Below are positions 1 through 32,935 of a DNA stretch of 64,000 bases, piece by piece (the stretch's first letter is position 1; each line of letters begins with the position of its first letter). The DNA is taken from contig JADLSH010000113.1 in the NCBI GenBank assembly GCA_016169945.1, positions 2,809,001 through 2,873,000 of the forward strand, in the 5' to 3' direction. The notes beneath the pieces were generated by a model, which saw only the letters and a program-made list of their open reading frames with translations, was not told the origin of the DNA and did no database searches. Position numbers and translations under genes: made by a program. The DNA comes from Trachythela sp. YZ-2020 (lineage: Eukaryota; Cnidaria; Anthozoa; Malacalcyonacea; Clavulariidae).

Positions 1-477
1 GTGAACAGTTAAAGAACTACAACACAGTAAATACACTAGTTAAACTAAACTTACTAACTATATAAACTAACTATACTGATACTAACTAACTATCTATCAG
101 TTCTAAGTTTGTCAGTTCATCTAGTTGATCCTAAACCTAGATCCTCTTATTTCTCCAGTGTTACACTAGTTTTACCTTACATAAAACGCTAAGAATTTAT
201 AACTAAAAACTATCAAATATAAATACAATAGCTCTCATCACAAATAATATTGTCCACTCAAAACTGAATCTCAATTTTCCCATCAAAAAATGTGGCAGAA
301 AAAAAATACTCAATACCTATCCTGCCTGAAAATTGTTTTGCAGAGTCAACCTGGACGAGCACTCACGCGCACTTTGTCTAGTGTGACTGAGTAAAAACAT
401 GCACTAACCACTGTGTCAGCGACACTCCAACTTTCATTCCTAATTTGCAAAGAATACAAATTTCTTCTTTTTTCTAG
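1..477. other. Upstream TRPA intron sequence
   Basis: AT-rich sequence ending in the TRPA acceptor TTTCTAG. A minus-strand SINE-1 head relic lies at about 345-430 (TGCACTAACCACTGTGTCAG is its reverse complement). The first 130 bases are AACTAA-rich and look like decayed SINE-1 tail. No coding exon was recognised. Confidence 0.5.
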
Positions 478-21516
<21,039 letters not shown>

Positions 21517-22380
21517 ATACCTCAGCTTCATAGGGAAAGCTTTTGGCACAAGTTTAGGTTATAAGTGAAGTGTCGTATAGCATGCTACACATCGAGGGGC
21601 AGTTCACTTAAAAAATCCCCTACACTTTGTGAAAGTCCGAAAAATCCTCGAAGTCCAAAAAATTCTCAAAGTCCTGAAAATCCCCGAAAAATCCAGAAAA
21701 ATCCTTCAAAAGTCCAGAAAATCCTTCCAAAATCAGCAACAATAACGAAATACTTGGTAAAGTGTCTTGAGCATGACTGGCGTCAAAACGAGGCATGAAA
21801 AAAGACCGAAAAAGTCCAAAAAATCTGGAAAAGTAAAAAAAATCCATGACAATTTCGTTCAAAAAATCCGCAAAAGTAAAAGTCCAAAAAATCTCGTACA
21901 CTTTTTTGGAGTGACATGCCCCTCACACACATGGTGGTCAACTTCAAATGTATTGACACTTATGCGAGTGAGCAAATGACGCCAGATGTTCCATTACATG
22001 TATTTGCCACCAAGCACAAGGTCAATTCATATAGTGAACAATTGTCTTTCCTCAGTTTAGAGTTGGCCACCATTTGTTGCACTGTCACACTTACTGAAAC
22101 CTACCTATACGCATTACATATAAGACAACGACATTGGCGTTTATTTATCAAGATTTGAAAAGCACGTTTTTATGTGATTAATATTTATTAAGTCAGGCGT
22201 AGATACTGTATGTGCACCAATTGCCGATTATTTGCTTTGTTATATAATGGATATATATGACAGAAAATTTTAAGTGTTTGCCACGAATTATTGGACGAAC
22301 TGTCTTATTTTCTGCCCATAATGTAACGATATAACAACTCAAGAATATATTTTGTATTGTAAAATAGTCAAAGTTCTCTG

Positions 22381-22386
22381 AATAAA
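22381..22386 (+). terminator. Poly(A) signal of the TRPA gene
   Basis: AATAAA about 865 bases after the TRPA stop codon and 330 bases before the CTU1 start. No better hexamer was seen between. The 3' UTR contains a low-complexity stretch at 21620-21900 built from variants of GTCCAAAAAATCC. Confidence 0.5.
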
Positions 22387-22715
22387 TAACGTTTAATTTA
22401 ACTTGATCTTTTTGCCAGACATTTCTACTAATGAATATACATTATGACTTAAAAATAAGTTAATTATTGTCTCGTAAAAACATTTCTGGAGATGTAACAG
22501 CCAGTGTTCGTTGTGCAAAGGGCCTATTTAATACTCAGAAGTATTATTTTTACTATATCTGCGACTGTTCATGCTTTGATGCAAGCGACGGTTTTTCTAC
22601 TATTGAACGATGGTAAATAGTAACTTAGTACTCATGCTCTCCTTGAAACACAAAACATGGCGGCCTAAACAAGAAAAATTTATATTTAAAGTTTAAACAG
22701 TAAAAACTGATAAAA

Positions 22716-25700
22716 ATGCCTGCTGTTTGTAAGAAATGTGACAACAGGGGAATTCTAAAAAGGCCTAAAACGGTAAGAAACATTTAAACTTTGTTTAAAA
22801 GCGATTTTATACGCCTAATTTAGGCTATTTGTCAAATATTCAATATTCTCCTCTGAATATTCTCTGTCTCCGATCCAAGTTTAATCGCGGTATCAAAATT
22901 GTATCTTTCCATTTGGAAAAATGAATCCCAGAATTGAAGTTTTCAAGCTAAAATCCCAATTCTCTAATCCATTTTTGCCAAAACTGTAGATATTCCATGG
23001 TGCATTTTATGTATTAAAAGGCCACGCCGAAGATATGCCAAGCACAGCACTTGAACAAGGTCACACCAAGACATTTCTAAAGACGTTCAAATGCCATGCC
23101 AAACATTGAAATTGCTATGCCAAGCTTAGCCTGGGCGCAAGCTACCGCCATTGAAATATTCCCAGTGTGTCAATAAATAACACCGTAGGCTTAAAATGTA
23201 GTATTTTCATAGGCTAGTACAGTAGAACCTGAGTTTTGCGACCCCTATGTTTTGCGACCACCTGTCATATACGACCACATTTCCTAGCACGGATGATTTG
23301 TAACTAAGAATTACCTGTAGTGAGTGACCACCTGCCTAACACGGCCAGCGACCACTCTTGCGTCCCAAAGCAAGAAATTTACCCGTCATTAGCGACCATT
23401 TTAAGACCGAGGGTTTTTTGCTCTAACTTCACATAAAAACACATTCCCAACAAATGACTCATGCATTGTCCCTTACTCTCGAAATTCCTTTCGAAGTTCG
23501 TTCCAATGATTTACCATAAACAAGCATTGTAAGTGTTCAATAATCGTAAATCATCGGAACGAACTTTCGAAATGAATTTCGTAACTTTGCAACGAACAAT
23601 TCGAAGTATCGTGACGGTTTTAGCATTTAAAATACTTGTTTGATAAATGAGAAATGATGACGTCATTTACAAACCTGTCTGTCATTTACGACCGTTTTTA
23701 CGAGAACCAAGGGTGGTCGCAAAACTCAGGTCCTACTGTATGTCAAAAAGTATACAATTGTATGCCATGAATTTCTAAAGTCCACACCAAAGATCTTTGG
23801 TGGATTGCACTTAAAATGCACCCTGGTGGATATTGAGATGGTCAGGCTAAGGGGGGCTGTCTGACAAACAGATTTCCCACATTCGCAGACTTGTTCAAAG
23901 AATCTGCAATTACAAAATAGACAGGATGAAAGCTGACTTTTCTGGCGTGTAAAAAAGATATTGACTGGTTTGTGATGGGGTAGGAGGTGAGGGGGTTAAA
24001 GCAATCATTGAACAAACCAGAATTGCAGGACGAAATCTATTTGTTGATGGCCTTTAACTTTGATCAAATAATTGGTAGATTTGGCCAAGATTATTATACG
24101 GTATGGAATCCGATCATTAACTGCCCCAATAATTTCTCAAAGCCATCAATGATTTTACAACCACGAAAGCTTTAATAGGCTATAATTTAAGTAAATTTGC
24201 ATGAAATTTAAGCAAAAAAGTTTTTGAGAACTGAGATTTGCAGCAACAAAAGGGTGGTTTTATGTTGGGAACCTAAGTTCGCACCCCCAATATTTAGCGA
24301 AGTGTCCGCCACTGAATCCAATATCGGTATGAGGTTTTCAGTCATACCAATATACCGAAATTTCCAATATACCAGAATTTTTTTGTATACCAAAATTTTT
24401 GAAGTGCAGAAATCATTGATTTTGTTGTAGTACAATGCAGTAGTGTCTGTCTACACTTGTGTGGTAATATCAAATATCAAATGCCAAATTGATGTGTGGC
24501 TGAAATTCCTTCGAAATTGTTTCCACTTTTCATAAACTAAATCTCCTTGAAATTTCTATTAAGAAATATCCTCTCTAATTAACATAGCCCAAAGACCGGT
24601 ATAACGATAATATCGGTATAATTTTTCTGGTATACCGATACCGAAAATTTCTCCTACCGAACATCCCTACTCAGACTGGATAGTTATGCAAAATGTGCAA
24701 AGAAAATTCCTGAGATTGTGCATTATGAAGAAACTTAAGCCTCAAAAGTGTGCCAAGGAGAAATGGTTTGTGCACTACAAGCTTTCCAGTAGAGATAGCC
24801 GGTATTAAAAAGAGCCAATTTCCAATACTGATTGTTCAAGAGCCGATACATGTCCGCCATCGGCCGATACATTGGCAAAACTTATGATTGGTTTACCTGA
24901 AGCTCACGTTTTGTCAAATTGTCATTTTAGTGTTTTACGTGACTTGCAAATTTTGCAAAGAGAGGTTGGCATCAAGCAAACTCTCTATTTTGAGCACAAC
25001 AAAAGTACAATACAAACAGAATTACCAACACTGTGGATGCTTCCTCTCGCCCGAAATAATGTGTCACGTTTTTGCATTAAAAATTCAGGGATGCGACATC
25101 GATTTGTCTGCGGCAAATTATGCTGAAACTGACCGATCCAATGGTGAGCGGCTGTTAATCGGCTCTGCCGATGTTTTGCCGATGATCGGCTCATCTCTTA
25201 ACTTTCCAGTCTGGCATGATAGTGCTTTAGTGAAACCTATACGAAAAAGCCTTGTTAAGGACATAAGTTCACTTTCCCATGATTATTTTACCATCATTAA
25301 TCATGAGAAGAAAACAAGAAGTAATGATTGTCTGCTACGCCTCCCAAAAATAAGAACTGAATATGCGCGGAAGTCATTCTATTTCATGGGCGCAAAGGTC
25401 TATAATGACCTGCCAGTTGAAATACGAAAAACGGAAAACCACCAGAAGTTTCTTAAACTTTTAGAAGATCATTTTTAAATGTACTTTTTAACTTTTGAAA
25501 CCATTTTAATATCCTATGTTGTAATTTATATTAAATAGTATATAGTTATAGTTATATTTTTTAGGAACATTACAGGACATATGTTGATAACAGCAATTGT
25601 TTTGCTGAAGTGTTTTTATCCTGTATAATAATTCGTTTTAATAATAATAATAATAATAATTTTATATCTAGGGTGATGCACTATGTAAGGAGTGTTTCTA

Positions 25701-28700
25701 TACTGTGTTTGAAAGTGAAATACATGAGACTATTGTTAAAAACAAACTGTTCAAAAGAGGTGAATTGGTGGCCATTGGTGCTTCAGGAGGAAAAGGTTGG
25801 TAAAGGCCTAAGGGTTGCTTTTTTGTTTGCCTGGCATTGGCTTGACCTACTTTATACTGGATCTATTATCTATTGTGTTAAAAACGAGTCGGGAGTCAGC
25901 CGTTACTAAGAGACCAACTGACTCCATTTTAGCGTGTAATGGTAGAAATATGTTGCTTGAAATAAACAGGATTAAAGCTGACTTTTCTGTGTAAAAAAGA
26001 CGTTGACTGTAACTCCGATCAAATAATTGGTAGGTTTCAGCAAGACAGCAATATTACTAGTGGACCAACTGGCTACATTCTAGCGTGTAGTGGTAGAAAT
26101 ATGTTGCTTTAAATGTATTTGATGCTTCATACGATAAAATAATGTAGTAATCTGGTATTTTTAGTGTTCGAAGACGTTTCAATGGCGGATTTCTATTGTC
26201 TAGTAATGTTTAACTGCCTTCATTTTCTGCACCAGTGAGCAACAGGTTGCACTATCCAGTCTACTTTTCAGATCAGTGGCTTGACCAGACTGTTGTGTGT
26301 GCAGATCCACTTTACAAAATCAAAGATTTCCTTAAAATGTTTTTGGGAAGAAAATTTGCAAATCGATTTTTCCGCAATAATTCATACCCTGGTAGTGGCC
26401 TGGTTGAATTAGCTGTAGCCCGTGCAGTATTGCAGTCCCAAGCTTATGTAACACATATCTCTGCAAAATAGCCACAGGACAGTGTCTGTATGAGGAATAT
26501 GTAAATCATATCGAAAACGTGGTGGTCCAGTAGGGATGAGCCAAAAACGAAAAATCCAATTTACTGATACGATAAATTCCGATACGATATGAAGTTATCA
26601 GGGCCGGATTAAGGCAGCGCGCGGTCCGTGGCATTTTATTTCGCGCGGGGCCCCTTTGGCTTTTCCGACTGCTCTATATATAACCTGAAAAATTAGCCCG
26701 TTTTTAAGTGTATATGGTTGAATTGCAATCTTAATTTGAACGATGTATAATGACAGTAACGTCAGGGCGCGAAATAACGGCCGGTCAACGGACAATGTCC
26801 GGCCAAAATGAGTAGTTTACAGTGTTTTCTCATGGATTAACTTTCGAAGTCGCTGACAAGTGAAAATAGCCGGCACGCAGTGGCTACAACTGTCAAAACT
26901 TATCTTCTTTGTAGTTAATTTCGTCTGATGTTGCGTTTACTTTTAATAATATTTACTGTACGGACTTTACAATAAAAGTCAGAAGTGATTCTTGACTTCT
27001 ACAGACATTTCTCTAGTTACATTAAGTATTTTACGTTTAAGGGGACTTTGTCAGGCTTTAGTTTAGCTGAACTGATAATTTGACCGGCCAGAAATGCGGG
27101 ATGTCCGAGCTAAAGTTGGTTTGGCCGGTCACCTTGACCGGCAACCCTCCAGCCGTTATTTCGCGCCCTGAGTAACGTATCTGATATTATAACATTCACT
27201 ATTGGTAATTGGTCTGTCACTTTTTCTTAATAAAATTTGAGCCCGGTCCTGTTAGTTATATCGGCCGATATATCGGTAGTCACCGATATTGATCAAGAAT
27301 TTATGGCTCCCTACAGACGAACATGTTTTCCTTGAAAAGTTTCCATAACAAATTTATTTCGCCATATGTATTCTCAAGAAGTGTTTCTTGACAGGGTTTT
27401 CATGACAAGCATTGCTTGCTTGTTTGCGTCGAATGTTAAAACATTATATCTAATCTAGAGGCAACTGCAAAATGGAATTGATTAGCTGAATTTGACCGTT
27501 TATTTGTTGGAACCAAATACGTCTTGTAATAATTGGCTCGTTTTAAACGAAGGAGATGTATCATTATAATAAGAAAAAATAACAGAAAAAGCAAGCATTT
27601 CAAGAGCCGATATATGTCGATAAGCTTATAAGTTACCGATTATTAATTTTTTAAATTTTGTTTTAATTTACCAGCTCTATTTGGCACACAAATAAATACT
27701 CATTATTGTACATAACTAACACAGAATAATATAGAAACATAACACTATGTAAGGTGCCAAAAGTGGCGAAGCACAGACGAGACCAGGTCCCATGCATGCA
27801 TGGTGCTCACCATTAGACATGACAGTACAAACAGAACAACAGAAATATAGAATAGAAAAAAGAAGAGAGAATGGTAAGCAAGAAGAACAGTAAATTAAGA
27901 GAGAGAAGAGATAGAAAAACTGACATGGAAGATATTAGTCAGTCGTGGTCAGTGAGTGATTATCAGCGTATACTCCAAGTCTAATAACGTGTTTGAGCCC
28001 ATTGTAATCAACGATAAAAACATCGAGGTTGTCCCTTCTGCAAAGGTATTAGGACTAACGATATCAAGCGACCTCAAGTGGAACACTCATATCGCGGAGA
28101 TTTGTAAGAGAGTAGCATCGCGTTTGTACTTTCTGACAGAGTTAAAACGGGCTAAAGTACCAACTAACGACCTCCTTCGTTTTTATACATCACTTGCATT
28201 CGCCCTGTAACAGAGTATGCCTGCCACGTTTTCCACAGCGCATTACCTGCACAATACTTGTCCGATGATCTATAGAGCGTTTGCAGAAGCGTGCATTGCG
28301 TATTATGTATCCGGATCTGGCCTACAGCCAGGCTTTACAAGTTCTGAACATTACAACTCTATCTAGTAGAAGACAGAATTTAAATGATAAGTTGTTTCAG
28401 GAAATCATCGAAAACAATTTACATAAACTGCACAAACTTCTACCTCCTCGGAACAATAATACCATATGCTTACGTAACATGCGCATGTTTCAAGCGCCAA
28501 ATAGATTTAAGAATAGTTTTATCCCATACAATCCTTGTAAATATTTTAATTAGGAATAGAACATAATTTAGGTTACTATAGTGTATATATATTAATAATA
28601 TTATGTACTTTAAAGATCATGTAAAGTCCATTCTGCGCATGTTCTATAGGAGTTCCCGCGGTGTAAACAATGCCCAAATTTCGCGTTGTTTTGACCATGT

Positions 28701-31700
28701 GTTTTGACTAAAATTCGACATCTTCGCAATTCTGCCAGGGACCTGTCTGTGCATTTATTTAAGCTGTTCCTGGTTAGGTCTAACCAGAACACATCATAAT
28801 TTTTTAAATATAGCGTGTTTAAAATGTAAACAAACGGACGTTGCCGGTTTGTTTACATCGGGCCTTTACATCACCTTTAAGAATGTAAATGTTATTTTAA
28901 TTCAGCCGGTTTGGTGCTGTAAGTTATAACTTGAATACACCATCTATCCTTCTGTCTATCTACTGATAAAAACCGATTATCGGTTCATCCCTATGGTCCA
29001 GTGGCAGTGTAGTATTCTACAATAATTTGCCCTGGTTTGTGTCTGAACTGCCAAGAAAAGATTAAAATTACTTTAACATTTGGAGCGAAGGCCATTTGTC
29101 AGGGAGTTAGTAGTGGCTAAAAATCACAGGTCATTTGTCTATATTGTTATCTAGATTCGACGGTGTTGGCGTATGTTTTAAAAACGTTGAATGCAAGATA
29201 TGATTACGGACTGGAATTGGTTCTGCTGTCTGTTGATGAGGGGATAACAGGCTACAGGGATGATTCATTAGAGGTATTATGAGGCATTTGTGTATTTCAT
29301 ATGTCTTAGTTCCCCTGGTTTGACTGGGTGTTTCATGATTTCATTATGTTCCTTTCGATCTCCAGATATGAATCCGAACCTTCTGATTTTTTAGAAAGAA
29401 TTGTTATTATTAAGAAAAACTTCAAATATTTTTTTGCACTTCACTTGGTTGAACTAGAATACTGGTTTTGGTGGATAATCTAAGTGAGTAGATATATACA
29501 CAAGGTCTTAAATTGTGTATATATCTACTCACTTGGATTATCCACCAAACCCGGTATTCTAGTTCAACCAAGTGAAGTGCAAAAAAAATCTTTGAAGTTT
29601 ACCTTATCACAACCCGCACACCCGATAACCTATATATATACAGAACGTACGGTTACAGCTCAGCAACTGGCCTCTGTAGCTCAGTTGGTTAGAGCGCTGC
29701 ACCGGAATCGCAGGGCCGTTGCTTCAATTCCTGCCAGAGGATCTAGTGTTGCATTTTTACAACCGTTCCTGGTCAGGTCTTAAATTGTGTATATATCTAC
29801 TCACTTGGATTATCCACCAAACCCAGTATTATTATTAAGAACATCGGTTTAAAATTGAAACTTTCTCTTTTGGCGTAATGTTCAAGGTTGTCTCAGGAAG
29901 AATATCAAAAGTCCTGGCTAGTATCCCAAAGGTCCTTTTGGTAGATTCTCACCAGCAAAAAATGTGTCATCCTTTCGAATATGAGGCCTTTCTTTTCAGA
30001 GGTTTCTATACTAGATTCACATTATCCGTCTGGACGAATTTGGGCAAGCATTTGTATTTCGTGTTGTTGCATGTGCGTCTTCAGTGTAGAGACGGGCACA
30101 AGACGCATTATGTATACATATACATATATTATTCAGCTCACTCCCCGTCGGGGCTTTTCAGTGACCGATTATACATCAAGTATTTCGCTTACCTATATTA
30201 CGTACTTAGCCTACACTATATATTTTTACAACAATTGTGATATTACTTTCCTAATCTATATATCCTAACCCACCCAGTCAGCTTTCCCTGCGGGAGGAAA
30301 CCGGAGTGCCGGGAGAAAACCCACGACTTTCGGCAGAGCGTTGACTTACTCTTTTGACATGAGTAGAGTCCCCAGCGAGAATCGAACCCACAACTCAGAG
30401 GTGAAAGGCGCTTGCTCTGACGAGTGCGCCATGTTTGTTGTGCGACGCACAACCAATCAATGATAGTTCATCTAGGCGTATAATGTGTCTTGTGCCGTCT
30501 TCATACTGAAGACGCGCAACAAAGATAGCTTATTCATCTGGTTATTTGTCGGATTTGTCCCGTCTTTACTGTAGACTAGACGAATGATATAAAAGATGCA
30601 TTATTTATGCGTCCAGACAGATAATGCTGTTCTAGTATAAAAACGATAGAAAAGTAGTGAGAGTCTACCAAAATTGATCTTTGGTTTAACCCATTACCTT
30701 GTAATGCGCCCTCCTTAGTATTTTACTCTGTCTAACGCCAGACGATTTACTCGTCAGTGGTAGGGTACTGCCACTGTTAAAATACCAACACAGGCAACAC
30801 TCTGACCACTGCCCAATTGGGACAGTTGGAGTTCTGCACTACTGTAAGGTTAATTCAGCAGGCATAAACACAATACATTTGTTACAGACTGTGAAACGAA
30901 ACAAAGAACAATATCAACTGCCTCTAAAAGTTGTTTCATACCAGGTAATGTCCAAACCCAAAAGCTTAGGTTTACCGTTCTAATTTTGCAGTATATATTA
31001 ACACTCCGATCAAACGAGGATGAGAGTTGATGAGAGTTGGCAAGTGAGAGTTTGCATGAGAGTTTCATCAACTCTCATGCCCCGGTCAAACGAGAACAAG
31101 AGTTGTATGAGAGTCGCGACAGAAATAATTCGCGCGAAACGGAGCCCTGAGAATAATTCTAAATTTTGGTAAACTGAAAGTGTTTAGATTTCCTTCTTTA
31201 TTACTTTAAGCTTTCCTTGTTATAGACACAATCATCACGTGTTATTTGGTTAAGCTAATTCTTATAGAAAGTGCAAAACACTGGTCTGACTATAGTTGTT
31301 TAAAATTCTTAAGCAACTCTCATGAGCGGTCGAACGAGCAAAACTCTCATCAAAATTTGAACCAGCTCACAGTCGATGAGAGTTGGTGAGAGTCGATGAA
31401 AGTTGATGAGAGTGCGTGAGAGTTGATGAGAGATGATGAGAGTGCATGAAAGTTGATGAGAGTGCATGAAAGTTGATGAGAGTGCATGAAAGTTGATGAG
31501 AGTGCATGAAAGTTGATGAGAGTGCGTGAGAGTTGATGAAAGTTGATGAGAGTGCGTGAGAGTTGATGAGAGTGCATGAAAGTTGATGAGAGTGCATGAA
31601 AGTTGGTGAGAGTTGATGAGAGTGCGTGAGAGTTGATGAAAGTTGATGAGAGTGCGTGAGAGTTGATGTGAGTTGATGAGAGTGCATGAGAGTTGATGAG

Positions 31701-32893
31701 AGTGCATGAGAGTTGATGTGAGTTGATGAGAGTGCATGAGAGTCGATGAGAGTTGATGAGAGTGCATGAGAGTTGATGAGAGTCGATGAGAGTTGAGGAG
31801 AGTGCATGAGAGTTGATGAGAGTGCATGAGAGTTGATGAGAGTGCACGAGAGTTGATGAGAGTTGATGAGAATGCATGAGAGTTGATGAGAGTTGATGAG
31901 AGTGCATGAGAGTTGATGAGAGTTGATGAGAATGCATGAGAGTTGATGAGAATGCATGAGAGTTGATGAGAGTTGATGAGAGTCGATGAGAGTTGATGTG
32001 AGTTGATGAGAGTTGATGAGAGTTGATGAGAGTTGATGAGAGTTGAGGAGAGTCCATGAGAGTTGATGAGAGTTGATGGTCAAACGCGTGAATTGATGAG
32101 TGTTGCCAAGACATAACGTGTTATTTTGTTAAGCTAATTCTTATAGAAAGTGCAAAACACTAGTCTGACTATAGGTTGTTTAAAATTCTTATGCATGCAA
32201 CCCTCATGACAGGTCAAACGAGCAAAACTCTCATCAACTCTCATCAAAATTTGAACCATCTTTGTTGCATCTCTCATTGACTCTCGTCCACTCTCATCTC
32301 GGAGCTTAACGCAAACTGATTTCGTTCTAATTTAAGACACTTAAATTTCTCCCATAGGAACTTTATGGTTGGACCATGGATGACATTGTTAAACAAATTG
32401 GATTAAAAAATAATTGTAAGTGAGTAGTACCCAAGACAAGTATCACAATTAATGTGTTTCTTTTAATTCTATTTAGCAAGTTTATTTAGTATTTACTCTC
32501 ATGCAATTGTACACACTAGGTACGTTTTGTGGTGTGTTTCGAAGGCAGGCCTTGGATCGCGGTGCAATGCTGTTAAAAGTTGACAAGGTTGTTACAGGTA
32601 ATAGCACATTTTTTAAGCAGTTTGACCAGCCAGAACTAACTCGAATTCACTGATTTCTGGTGCATGCCTAAGGCTGAGCACAATATTTGTACAATTTGTA
32701 TCTAGCTATAGATTGATTGTGAACGGATTGATTCTTGATTCTCCCGTTTAATTCTGTTATTACATCTCAGGCCATAATGCAGACGATATTGCGGAGACAG
32801 TCATTATGAACAGTAAGGATTTCTTTTCTATATTTCTTATTTATGTTGAACATTATTTCTGACTTCCTTAACCAATTAACTGGCAGTACCCTA

Positions 32894-32935
<42 letters not shown>

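Noticed and set aside
24888..25200. N-terminal part of the 196-codon frame before the LINE relic
   Set aside because: No similarity recognised; it crosses a CGAT-rich repeat and is probably chance extension.
29670..29745. Second tRNA gene candidate
   Set aside because: Same SINE-2 head with a mutated anticodon stem and T arm.
29878..30240. 120-codon frame
   Set aside because: Lies within a MITE with a nested repeat; no protein family recognised.
31309..32114. Three overlapping minus-strand frames of 170-250 codons
   Set aside because: All come from the GATGAGAGTT minisatellite; no start context, no domain, identical phrase in every frame.
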